Below are positions 54,354 to 62,520 of a stretch of DNA of 64,000 nucleotides, piece by piece. This stretch comes from Kineobactrum salinum (GTDB lineage Bacteria > Pseudomonadota > Gammaproteobacteria > Pseudomonadales > Halieaceae). How positions within the stretch are numbered: the first letter of the stretch is position 1; every line of letters starts with the position of its first letter. The translations under genes were made by a program, and so were the position numbers. Where the stretch lies: the NCBI RefSeq assembly GCF_010669285.1, contig NZ_CP048711.1, forward strand, positions 1,302,001 to 1,366,000, read 5' to 3'. Under the pieces are notes generated by a model, which searched no databases, was not told the origin of the DNA, and worked only from the letters and a program-made list of their open reading frames with translations.

Positions 54354-55565
54354 TCAGCTAACACGATTAGCATAATCCAGGCTATCCGCCATGGCCCATC
54401 GATAAAGGAAGGTGTGCAACTTATCCTCATCGGAGGCGATGCCTTCGAGATAGTCCATCATTTTTTCCCGCTCGCCCAGATCCGTGATCTCATTGCGTTC
54501 TTTGTTCTCGATCGACATTTTCTGGATGCAATCCCGACAAGTAAGACGCCGCTGACGATCATAGAGATCCAGAATACTGTCGTCCTCATTCTCCAGCCAA
54601 ACTTTGGAGAATTTTTCAATTAGATTTTGTGCATCATGGATCCCGCTATTAAGACCCAGGCCACCGATAGGATTATTCATATGTGACGCATCGCCCGCGA
54701 GAATAATCCGACCTTTGCGGAACGTTTCAGCATATTTCTGATGGACATTGTAAATCGTTTTATTTGTGATCTCATAAGGCACGCTCAATGGTTTAAGTTC
54801 CTGCAAGCGGGATTGGCAGAACGCTTCGTTTAACACATCTTCGTCGGCGGTGCCTTCCTGGATGCCGCATACAACACGGTAGGTCCAATCGTTTGCGCCT
54901 GGCCCGAAGGGTATGCGGATGACGAGCCGCCAATCAGGACCATTCGCACGATAATCAAGCCGGCCGAATTCGGGCTCTAAATCGTGACTCGTTTCGATAA
55001 GCAAAAACCGATCTGGCCAGGTAAAGCCTCCGAGCTTAATGTCCTGGCTTCGTCTTACCTGACTCCGCCCGCCGTCGCAACCAATCAGCCACTGTGTTTG
55101 GATCGTTTTCCGCCCTTTGGGCGTATCGACCTCTACGGTTACACGCTCAGCATCCTGTCTGGTAGATACGACCCGATGTCCAAACTGAACATCACAATCA
55201 TAGCCATCGGCCTTCAATACCTCATAGCCTACCCTTGCAAACCAGTCCTGGCCCGCTGATACTGCGTAAGGATTGCGAAAATTCCGTGACAGAACGCCGA
55301 GATTAATATCCACACTGCGCCCCAGTCCGGCATCTGTGAAACGCAATTCCTGATCCTTAGTACCGCCTTCCAGTAGCTTGTCCAACATGCCGATGTCTTC
55401 AAGGATATCGACGCTCGGTACATGGTAGTAGCAGGCTTTTAAATCCTGGCAAACATCCTCATCGGCTTCGAGAATGGTGACGGGGATGCCCACCCGGCAC
55501 AAACCCAGGGCGGTGACGATCCCGACGGGGCCTGCCCCACAGATATGGACACGCTTACTGATCAA
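54354..55565 (-). CDS. Class A flavin monooxygenase (FAD-dependent aromatic hydroxylase)
   Basis: The 403-residue protein (TTG start at 55565) carries the FAD/NADPH hydroxylase motifs: VHICGAGPVGIVTALGLCRVGIPVTILEAD at residues 6-35, WLIGCDGGRSQVRRS near 160 (DG motif), and GRIILAGDASHMNNPIGGLGLNSGIHDAQNL near 283 (GD motif). Related enzymes include 4-hydroxybenzoate, pentachlorophenol and 4-nitrophenol monooxygenases. Beside a hydroquinone-cleaving dioxygenase, para-hydroxylation of a phenol, or decarboxylative or ipso hydroxylation giving hydroquinone, is the likeliest role. It converges on the LysR gene and heads the way for the acyltransferase and CoA-transferase genes upstream on the same strand. 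Confidence 0.9.
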   Translation of the reverse strand: MISKRVHICGAGPVGIVTALGLCRVGIPVTILEADEDVCQDLKACYYHVPSVDILEDIGMLDKLLEGGTKDQELRFTDAGLGRSVDINLGVLSRNFRNPYAVSAGQDWFARVGYEVLKADGYDCDVQFGHRVVSTRQDAERVTVEVDTPKGRKTIQTQWLIGCDGGRSQVRRSQDIKLGGFTWPDRFLLIETSHDLEPEFGRLDYRANGPDWRLVIRIPFGPGANDWTYRVVCGIQEGTADEDVLNEAFCQSRLQELKPLSVPYEITNKTIYNVHQKYAETFRKGRIILAGDASHMNNPIGGLGLNSGIHDAQNLIEKFSKVWLENEDDSILDLYDRQRRLTCRDCIQKMSIENKERNEITDLGEREKMMDYLEGIASDEDKLHTFLYRWAMADSLDYANRVS

Positions 55566-55600
55566 AATATTTCTCCCATGATGATTGGTAGTAAGAAAAC

Positions 55601-56356
55601 TCAGATGAACACTTCCGGGTTTTCCAGAAGCGCTTTGAATTCACCGAGATAGGCCGCAACGGGACCCGCTGTGAGCACCCGGTGATCAAATGCCATAGTA
55701 AAATTGATGACGGGGGCTGCGACGATTGCCCCACTTTCCTCTACGACTGGTGTATTAATTGCCGCGGGAACATATAATGCAGAGACACTTGGTGAAATGG
55801 GCATCGCGGTGAAAAAGTTGACCGGCCCCATCATGCCTATATTGGAAATGCCAATATTCGGAATCTTAAACATTCTTGCAAAGTTTTTCTTCGAATCCTC
55901 CAGGCTCAACGCCTTGCCCTGCAGATTGCCAGTAATTGCGTCCATATCCTTCGCAATCTCTTCCACCAGCTTGCTGCTAGCCCTTTCGATAACAATGGGA
56001 ATGACTGACTCACCTACCATGACCGGGCCTGACACAGCGATTTCATCGGGCGCGGGAACAATCACTTTTGCGTTATCCTCACCATCATAAAGCCCGGCAA
56101 TTAATGGGTTGGTTTTCGCGGCGTGGGCCGCGCAAATCTGAATCATATTCATCATACTGATCCGCCGGCCAACAGCATGCCCATGTTCTTTACGGAAAGT
56201 GTCAGCAGCGGTGATATTTACGCCTACACCCACATGGACTACCGGCGTCTTGGGCCACTTGGTTTCAAATACATCCGCAATGACCTTTTGCAGGCCCTGG
56301 ATCTCATATATTTTTCGGCCTTGTTCATCTTCGGTAAGGGTTGTTTTATGTTCCAT
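55601..56356 (-). CDS. Orphan 2-oxoacid-dehydrogenase-type acyltransferase catalytic domain
   Basis: ATG 56356, behind AAAGAGAG, gives 251 residues that correspond only to the E2 catalytic domain (pattern NFARMFKIPNIGISNIGMMGPVNFFTAMPISPS; GAIVAAPVINFTMAFDHRVLTAG). There is no lipoyl domain, no E1/E3-binding domain and no E1 or E3 gene nearby. The catalytic motif, normally DHR-x-x-DG, reads DHRVLTAG, so the His is kept but the Asp is lost. It may use acyl-CoA directly, like the trimeric CAT-fold enzymes, or be structural. It lies between the flavin monooxygenase and the CoA-transferase on one strand. I know no defined role for it in hydroquinone degradation. Confidence 0.8.
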   Translation of the reverse strand: MEHKTTLTEDEQGRKIYEIQGLQKVIADVFETKWPKTPVVHVGVGVNITAADTFRKEHGHAVGRRISMMNMIQICAAHAAKTNPLIAGLYDGEDNAKVIVPAPDEIAVSGPVMVGESVIPIVIERASSKLVEEIAKDMDAITGNLQGKALSLEDSKKNFARMFKIPNIGISNIGMMGPVNFFTAMPISPSVSALYVPAAINTPVVEESGAIVAAPVINFTMAFDHRVLTAGPVAAYLGEFKALLENPEVFI

Positions 56357-56574
56357 ATCATTCTCTCTTTCATAACCTGGAGCCGGGAGAGACATTATGG
56401 TTTTTAGGTAATATTCAAAACAAGACTAAACAAGGCATAGCAATTATTTGGATTTCGAATACTTTTAGGCAGGGGCAACCATGGATCGTTTCATCACGAA
56501 ACGGTGTCCATGCCGATTTGTCGCGGAATCGAGAAGAACATACGATTTCCTTATCTCAGTCCCGATGGCGATGG

Positions 56575-57920
56575 TTACCCCAGATCCACTACAAAGGGTG
56601 CGTCGGTGCTCGCTTCGATTTGTTCCAAGGTATAACCTGGCATCAGTTTTACCAGACTCATGCCCTGCCCAGTAAACCGAAACACCGCCCGGTCTGTAAT
56701 CAATACATCCACCACCCCTTTGGCGGTCACCGGTAAATCGCATTTCTGTACTACTTTGGATTGGCCACTGCGGTCGCAATGCTGCATGGTGACAATCAAC
56801 TTGCCAGCGCCGCAGGCCAGGTCCATCGCCCCACCCACGCCCAACAGCGGCTTTCCCGGCACCGCCCAATTAGCCAGGTTGCCGGCGGCATCCACCTGCA
56901 GCCCCCCATAATGGCGACATCCACATGGCCGCCACGGATCATGGCAAAGGAGATAGTGCTGTCAAAGTAGCTGGCGCCAGGTAAGGCAGTCACAGGGATC
57001 TTGCCGGCATTGACCGGATAATCCATCGCTCCACCGGACTCCGGTTCAGGCCCCACCCCCAGCATGCCGTTTTCGGTGTGCATGATGATGCCGTCTTCCG
57101 GCCCGATTAGATCGGCCACCAGGGTAGGGATACCAATACCCAGGTTTACCACATCGCCGCGCTTGAGCTCCGCAAGGGCCGCTTTGGCCATGTTCATACG
57201 GCTGTTATCCACCTTTTTCAGGCTGGAGGATACCGAGGCGGAGGAGCCCAGGTCTTCTTCAGAAATATTGGCCTGCACCAGGTAATCGACAAAGCAGCAG
57301 GGAGTATGAATGGCATTGGCCTCCAGCTCGCCCAGAGGAACGATCTCTTCCACTTCGGCGATCACCAGTTTGGATGCCATTGCGGCCGCGACATTGAAAT
57401 TACTTTCGGTCATACGGTATTGCAGGTTGCCGGCGGTATCGGCTTTCCATGCACGAATAAAGGAGACATCCCCCTTAATCGGCGGAATAAAGACCATTTC
57501 TTTACCCTCAAGGATGCGTACCTCTCTTCCTTCGGCCAAAGACGTGCCCGCCGATGAAGGGGTAAAGAACCCTCCCAGTCCCGCCCCACCGGCCCGCATG
57601 GCTTCGCCCAGCGTGCCTTGTGGTAGTAATTCAACCTCGATATCACCAGCTTGGGCTGCGGTAACGGCTTCAGGGTTACTGGTGAAGTAGGACCCAATCG
57701 CTTTTTTGAGCTGGCCATTGCGCAGTAGACGGCCGCCCCCCAAGCCGGGCTCACCGACGTTATTGCCAACATAGGTCAGCTCATCAACATCGGTCTCGGC
57801 CAAGGCATGCAGCAAGTGGACGGCGTTACCAGTCATACCAAAACCGCCACAAAGTAATACATCGCCTGATTTTACTTTTTGCGCCGCCGCTTGCAGCGTT
57901 ATTTGTTGAGCTTGTTTCAT
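56575..57920 (-). pseudogene. Fused 3-oxoacid CoA-transferase (A+B), single-base frameshift
   Basis: The first part (57920 to about 56910) contains the A domain ([43 protein letters not shown]) and most of the B domain, with [20 protein letters not shown] and the catalytic Glu in TENGMLGVG. The frame then shifts at a run of six C on the plus strand (56902-56907). One more base turns MGGCRWMPP into [15 protein letters not shown] and continues to VVDLG at 56575. The intact protein would be about 480 residues, transferring CoA from succinyl- or acetyl-CoA to a 3-oxoacid. After maleylacetate reductase the fitting substrate is 3-oxoadipate. A sequence error is as plausible as true loss. Confidence 0.88.
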
Positions 57921-57962
57921 ATTTTCCGTGCAGCCTCAGAGATTCCGGGGCTACCAAATCCA

Positions 57963-57992
57963 CCCCGGTATTCTGCTTTATTAATACCGGGG
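57963..57992 (-). other. Intercistronic hairpin
   Basis: CCCCGGTATT (57963-57972) pairs perfectly with AATACCGGGG (57983-57992) around a 10-base loop, between the SDR and CoA-transferase genes. There is no T run on the minus strand, so attenuation or mRNA stabilisation is more likely than simple termination. Confidence 0.6.
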
Positions 57993-58001
57993 GTATGGTG
58001 A

Positions 58002-58772
58002 TCAGCCTCGCTGCGACCAACCGCCGTCAACCGCGAGAATCTGACCCGTTGTCCACTTGGATGACGGGTCAGCAAACCCTATAATCCAAGGCACGATATC
58101 CTCTGTTACGCCACGCCTTCCAAGCGGAACCTGGCCTGCTTCAGCTTGCTCAACGGATGCGGCCATCTCGGCATCGAGTCCCATCATTCCCGTTAATGCG
58201 CCAGTTTTAATCGGTCCGGGTGCAACACCATTAACACGAATACCGTGGGGGGCGAGCTCAATAGCCCATGACCGGGTCAGATACTCAAGAGCCGCCTTTG
58301 TGGCCCCATAATGGGCGATAACCGGACCGGCATTGCGCGTCACCGCCGTGCTAATATTTACCACTGTGCCTTTGCTGTCCTTCAAGGCGGGTAACGCCGC
58401 TTTCAACAGCAGCGAAGGACCTATGATATTGGTCGCACAGAGTCCCTGAATAAAATCAACATCATACATTTCGACTGGTCGCAAACCGCCCGCGCCGGCA
58501 TTATTGATTAGCGTATCCAGCCGGCCATGCGCCTGTAGAACAGTTGCCGCGACTTCCTCTGCACCGGCGGCATCGCTGCTATCCGCGACAATAGGGAAAA
58601 GATTTTCGTGGAGAGCGGCAACCTCCATAAGTGTCGTCTCCCCACGTCCCGTGATCGCCACTTTTACGCCCATCCGGGCCAGCAATAGTGCGGTAGCTCT
58701 CCCAATACCCGAGCTTCCACCAGTAACGATAGCGACTTTTTCATTCCAATCTTCTTGGTTAGAAGAAATCAT
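58002..58772 (-). CDS. Short-chain dehydrogenase/reductase
   Basis: The 256-residue classical SDR has VAIVTGGSSGIGRATALLLARMG at residues 13-35 (TGxxxGIG), TLINNAGAGG near 88 (NNAG), the catalytic Ser in VVNISTAVT near 138 and YGATK near 154 (Tyr-x-x-x-Lys), then RVNGVAPGPIKTGALTG and GQILAVDGGWSQ at the end. It oxidises or reduces an alcohol/ketone with NAD(P). It lies between the tandem ABM protein and the CoA-transferase on the same strand, with a hairpin after it, and is probably part of the aromatic pathway. Whether it acts on a ring dihydrodiol, a side-chain alcohol or a quinone cannot be read from the sequence. Confidence 0.93.
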   Translation of the reverse strand: MISSNQEDWNEKVAIVTGGSSGIGRATALLLARMGVKVAITGRGETTLMEVAALHENLFPIVADSSDAAGAEEVAATVLQAHGRLDTLINNAGAGGLRPVEMYDVDFIQGLCATNIIGPSLLLKAALPALKDSKGTVVNISTAVTRNAGPVIAHYGATKAALEYLTRSWAIELAPHGIRVNGVAPGPIKTGALTGMMGLDAEMAASVEQAEAGQVPLGRRGVTEDIVPWIIGFADPSSKWTTGQILAVDGGWSQRG

Positions 58773-58841
58773 ACAAACTCCTATCTCAGGTAACTACAAC
58801 TTCCTGAGGCCGACGAGGTTTTGTTTACCAATAAATGGGTG

Positions 58842-59567
58842 TTAAAAAAATTGGTCTGGCGGCACATACTTATCCGGGTCATAATATATCTGAAAAATCT
58901 CCATCGCAGGCTCAGGCAATGCGTTATCTTTAAGCGCATTGAAACGGACTTGCAGTTCATCGCGTCTTTCACTTATCAACTCATTCTCAACTAAATGGCT
59001 GAAATCCGACCAGATTTCATAAAGAAGGAAATGCTGGGGGTTGTTGAGTGATTGATGGATATTGGCAAGCACGTTTTTCGAGTCCTGACCGACATCATCA
59101 ACGTGCCGAATAAACAATTGTCGCGCATCCTCTTCACGACCGGGGGCAATATGCACACTCTGCACCAGAGTATAGGCGTGATGAGCAACATTGAACGGGT
59201 GTTTGCCGGAACTATGAAACATTTCGGTAAATTCGGGGCTGACAGGTCCATTCCTTATGGGATCAAGCCAACGTAAAAAGCCCTTCCTGTATGTTCTGGC
59301 CATCTGGACTTCAAAGAACTCATCATAGTCCGTCCACTCTTCGTACAGTAGATTGTGGTTCGGCATAACCAATGACTGGGAGCCCGACAGAACAGTGCAG
59401 GTCTTCTCTTCGATAGCCACATCGACGATGGTTCTATAAACGTCTCTAATCGTTTCCTGCGCACCATTTTCTACAAAGCAGTGAGCAAAGATTCCCAGGC
59501 ACTTCCCTTTCATTTCCGGCATGGGCTTATGCGACATCCAGTGATCGGGGTATGGAACTACTTTCAT
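58842..59567 (-). CDS. Tandem ABM (antibiotic-biosynthesis-monooxygenase-like) domain protein
   Basis: The 241 residues contain two copies of a dimeric alpha/beta-barrel module. NHNLLYEEWTDYDEFFEVQMARTYRKGFLRWLDPI (about residues 70-104) and PQHFLLYEIWSDFSHLVENELISERRDELQVRFNAL (about 175-210) align, each with LLYE-x-W-x-D. Single-domain relatives include the quinol monooxygenase YgiN and small cofactor-free oxygenases, which usually dimerise; here two modules sit in one chain. It is the first gene downstream of the TonB receptor on the minus strand. Oxidation of a hydroquinone or catechol is a possible role, but cofactor-free stress-response homologues also exist. Confidence 0.75.
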   Translation of the reverse strand: MKVVPYPDHWMSHKPMPEMKGKCLGIFAHCFVENGAQETIRDVYRTIVDVAIEEKTCTVLSGSQSLVMPNHNLLYEEWTDYDEFFEVQMARTYRKGFLRWLDPIRNGPVSPEFTEMFHSSGKHPFNVAHHAYTLVQSVHIAPGREEDARQLFIRHVDDVGQDSKNVLANIHQSLNNPQHFLLYEIWSDFSHLVENELISERRDELQVRFNALKDNALPEPAMEIFQIYYDPDKYVPPDQFF

Positions 59568-59662
59568 GAAAATTACCTCAATTATTTGATAATACGTCGA
59601 TGGTTAGTCTGGTAAATCGAACACAGGGACGGCGGTTGCGGCCGCCCTCATCATATTTATCT

Positions 59663-61987
59663 CTAGAAGCGGTATCCAAACTTTACGCCAAACTGTCTTG
59701 GAGCATTGTAAGTGACGTACTCCTGCCCTGGCTCAGCAAAGCCATTCGGCTGGGTACTCACACCCAGGGAGAATCCCAAAAGCAAGTTGCCTTCCTGAAC
59801 CTCATCCGTCAGGTTAGTACAATAGATCTCAGCGTTGTATTTTTCATCCGCGCTGGCCCACATCAAGCGAAGGTTCAAGTTGTAGTAATCGTCCGCCTTC
59901 ACCTCAGGACGGTTGGTAAACTCATAATACATTTCATCTGTGTAGGAGCCTTCCATACGGGCGGTTAAATGGCCTCTGTGATCCAGGTTCCAATAACCGG
60001 AAACCCCCAGGTTGTAGGTGAACTCCGGCGCACGCGGAAGATCGTTGCCGGAATAATCGACCACCCCGGCACTGAAATTCTGGTCCAGCGGGTCAAAGGC
60101 CATTAACTGATCATAAACTCCATCGAGATAGGAGAACGAGCCGTCAAATGTAAACATATCATTGATCAGCCATTTCCACTCCAACTCGGCGCCCTCAATA
60201 CTGGCCTCACCAGCGTTACCACCCAACTGACCGAACGCCCCTTCAGCGCTTGTCTGTAAATCGGTGTAATCACTGGTATAAATAGCAGCATTCAACTGAA
60301 GAACATCCCATAACTGGGATTTAAAACCAACCTCCAGGGTATCCACGAATTCAGGCTTAAAGGCGGCAGCTACTGGATCAGTCGCTACCTGAATAATGCC
60401 ACCACTCTTGTAGCCGCGTGAAAAAGAACCGTAGACCATAACATCATTAGTGATCTGATAGTTTAGCGCCACCTTCCCGGTAACCTCCTCAGAGGAAGTG
60501 GACGCTCGCGTCAGAACCAATGGGGAAAGCTGGATATTGCTATTGATCGCCTCCTTCTCGTCATCGGTATAACGCAAGCCTACCGTAAGGGTAAAATGAT
60601 CGGTGATGTCATAACTGCTCTCACCGAAAACCGCAAAGGATTCCGTTTCTACATCGCCTCCGACTCTGAAGGCAAAGTCTTCGCTAAAACCAGGCCCGCC
60701 GAAGCTAAAGTCATTGGCAATGAATAGTTCGTGGATCGCATCCAATCGAGGGCCAACCATTGTGCTAATCCGCGAGGCATCTTCCCTGAAATAATACAAA
60801 CCGCCAATCCACCGCAAAGGACCGTCACCGTCGGAAATAAACTGTATCTCCTGTGAGAACTGTTCAGATTGCTCTTCCGGAATATGAACAGTATTTGGCG
60901 CCGTCGATGCATCAGCATCCTGGATCATAAGGTATTCTGATTCCGCATAACCAGTAATGGACTTGAAGGTAAAATCATCAAAATCCCACTGCAGAGTTGC
61001 AGAAAGCAGCGTCAGCTTATTGTCCGTCGACCGCGGGTGATCCACCGCCTCAGTAAATGGGCGTTGGTCATTGACCGGTATCGAGCCATCAGCATTAGTG
61101 TAGAACGCCAATTCTGGCGGGATACCAGGAGCCAGTTGAGGCAACGGTCCAGCGACCAATGAATTGATTGGCGGACTGAGTTCGCCTGTCGAGAACGGAT
61201 CGCGCACCTCTGGCTGCGTGCCGACACCTCCGATGTCAACATGGGTCGCAGACAATAACAGGTTTATATTGTCTGACAAATCGATATCCAGATGGCCGCG
61301 TATACCCCAGTTGTCCAGATCATTTGCGTCAGCTCCACCGGGGTATGTGTTCTCTGTGAAGCCATCGCGCTCTTCGTTAAACCCGACAATCCGGGCTCTG
61401 ACAGCATCGCTGACAGGAATGTTTATTGCCCCGCGAACTCGGCGCAGGTCGTAATCGCCGGCGGTGACTTCAACCTCGCCACCAAATTCATCTTGCGGCT
61501 TTTTCGTAATCAGGTTGATCGAACCACCGGTGGCGTTACGTCCGTACAGAGTGCCCTGTGGTCCACGCAGCACCTCGACTCGTTCAGTATCGAATGCATT
61601 AAATAGAGCACCAACGGGACGTCCGATATATACACCATCAATGTGTATTGCAACACCAGGGTCGCTACCGGCAAAATTATCCGCTGAACCGATGCCCCGG
61701 ATGTTAAGGAATGAGACAGGTCCAAAATTTCCGAATTGGAGAGATGGCACCATAAAGCTTAGATCCGCAACGCCATCAAAACTGCTTTGTCGCAATGTCT
61801 CTTCACTCAACGCAGAGACTGCAATTGGAATATCCTGCACGTTCTCTGCACGCTTTTGCGCCGTAACCACTACCTCCTCAAGAGCTACTGCCCGACCCTT
61901 GCCCGCCGATTGTTGAGCTATAGCACTCGACCCAACCAAGGTTCCAACAATCGCAGCCACTACACCCGCCATCTCTTTCTTATCCAT
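59663..61987 (-). CDS. TonB-dependent receptor of the hydroquinone block
   Basis: The 774-residue receptor has a signal ending near GSSAIAQQ, LEEVVVTAQKRAENVQDIPIAVSAL as TonB box and plug start, IRGIGSADNFAGSDPGVAIHIDGVYIGRP, the plug hallmark ERVEVLRGPQGTLYGRNATGGSINLITKK, and a barrel with SFSRGYKSGGI, NLTDEV and the terminal VKFGYRF. It belongs to the nutrient-type receptors and probably imports the aromatic substrate or a larger precursor. Upstream lies a near copy of the LysR-controlled intergenic region of the dioxygenase operon, with identical spacing, so co-regulation is likely. The ABM, SDR and CoA-transferase genes follow on the same strand. Confidence 0.95.
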   Translation of the reverse strand: MDKKEMAGVVAAIVGTLVGSSAIAQQSAGKGRAVALEEVVVTAQKRAENVQDIPIAVSALSEETLRQSSFDGVADLSFMVPSLQFGNFGPVSFLNIRGIGSADNFAGSDPGVAIHIDGVYIGRPVGALFNAFDTERVEVLRGPQGTLYGRNATGGSINLITKKPQDEFGGEVEVTAGDYDLRRVRGAINIPVSDAVRARIVGFNEERDGFTENTYPGGADANDLDNWGIRGHLDIDLSDNINLLLSATHVDIGGVGTQPEVRDPFSTGELSPPINSLVAGPLPQLAPGIPPELAFYTNADGSIPVNDQRPFTEAVDHPRSTDNKLTLLSATLQWDFDDFTFKSITGYAESEYLMIQDADASTAPNTVHIPEEQSEQFSQEIQFISDGDGPLRWIGGLYYFREDASRISTMVGPRLDAIHELFIANDFSFGGPGFSEDFAFRVGGDVETESFAVFGESSYDITDHFTLTVGLRYTDDEKEAINSNIQLSPLVLTRASTSSEEVTGKVALNYQITNDVMVYGSFSRGYKSGGIIQVATDPVAAAFKPEFVDTLEVGFKSQLWDVLQLNAAIYTSDYTDLQTSAEGAFGQLGGNAGEASIEGAELEWKWLINDMFTFDGSFSYLDGVYDQLMAFDPLDQNFSAGVVDYSGNDLPRAPEFTYNLGVSGYWNLDHRGHLTARMEGSYTDEMYYEFTNRPEVKADDYYNLNLRLMWASADEKYNAEIYCTNLTDEVQEGNLLLGFSLGVSTQPNGFAEPGQEYVTYNAPRQFGVKFGYRF

Positions 61988-62049
61988 CTTTATGGTCCCC
62001 GCCTGTAATTGTAAAACCTAGTTAAAGTTGGCCTCAGGCCGTTCTACCG

Positions 62050-62119
62050 GACATTCTGCCACCAAAGCATTATTCATAACCAGACCAATAAATGTATAGA
62101 TATTATTTGCATTACAAAT
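62050..62119. promoter_or_regulatory. LysR-type control region, copy 2 (upstream of the TonB receptor)
   Basis: The first 26 bases equal 53372-53397. TTATT-N12-AATAA occurs at 62070-62091 in the same frame, followed by ATGTATA. It lies 63 bases from the receptor ATG, on the side matching the dioxygenase gene in copy 1. Confidence 0.65.
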
Positions 62120-62170
62120 ATGGGGGAGTTTGATTGAAAGCTATTTTCGTCTTCCAGACGTTGATCCCAT
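62120..62170 (+). pseudogene. 5' stub of a lysR gene
   Basis: ATG 62120 sits at the position equivalent to the lysR start. The following bases (GAGTTTGATTGAAAGCTATT, then TTCGTCTTCCAGACGTTGAT) match the first 17 codons of the lysR gene at 53442, with a stop and small deletions. Similarity ends near 62166. Confidence 0.65.
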
Positions 62171-62242
62171 ATCTGGCTATATTCATTGTCAATTGACCTT
62201 TTTCTTATAAGCATCTGTAACAATAGTTATTTATATCGCATC

Positions 62243-62332
62243 GGTCTGGAAAGTATTTGTACAACCTTAAACAGAAGGATATCTTCAAGTATGACAACAG
62301 ACTTGCCCAACAGTGAACAATCTCATGCCTAA
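62243..62332. repeat. Repeated control element, copy 3 (before the LuxR gene)
   Basis: GGTCTGGAAAGTATTTGTA, GGATATCTTCAAG and the core CAGTGAACAATCTCATGCCT align with copies 1 and 2, with the core at offset 72. It lies about 190 bases before the LuxR ATG and 256 bases from the TonB receptor start. Confidence 0.55.
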
Positions 62333-62520
62333 CAGATAACGATAAATCGTGCGCAGCGCGACCTGATCCTGTCGTTGAAAGGGTGCATTACCAAACACAC
62401 CCATGATAATCCACCTGCATGTCAATGTACTGCTAGCACTGACATGGAACATTACGGCACAATAGCGCCATCTGTCGCGATCGACATTTGGCCTGGCGGC
62501 GCCAACAGAACCGGTGAACA

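Larger units (their letters stand above)
61988..62520. other. Gene-less control region between TonB receptor and LuxR gene
   Basis: This 533-base stretch holds copy 2 of the LysR control region, a lysR stub and copy 3 of the 90-base element. The last 190 bases show nothing else I can identify. Confidence 0.6.
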
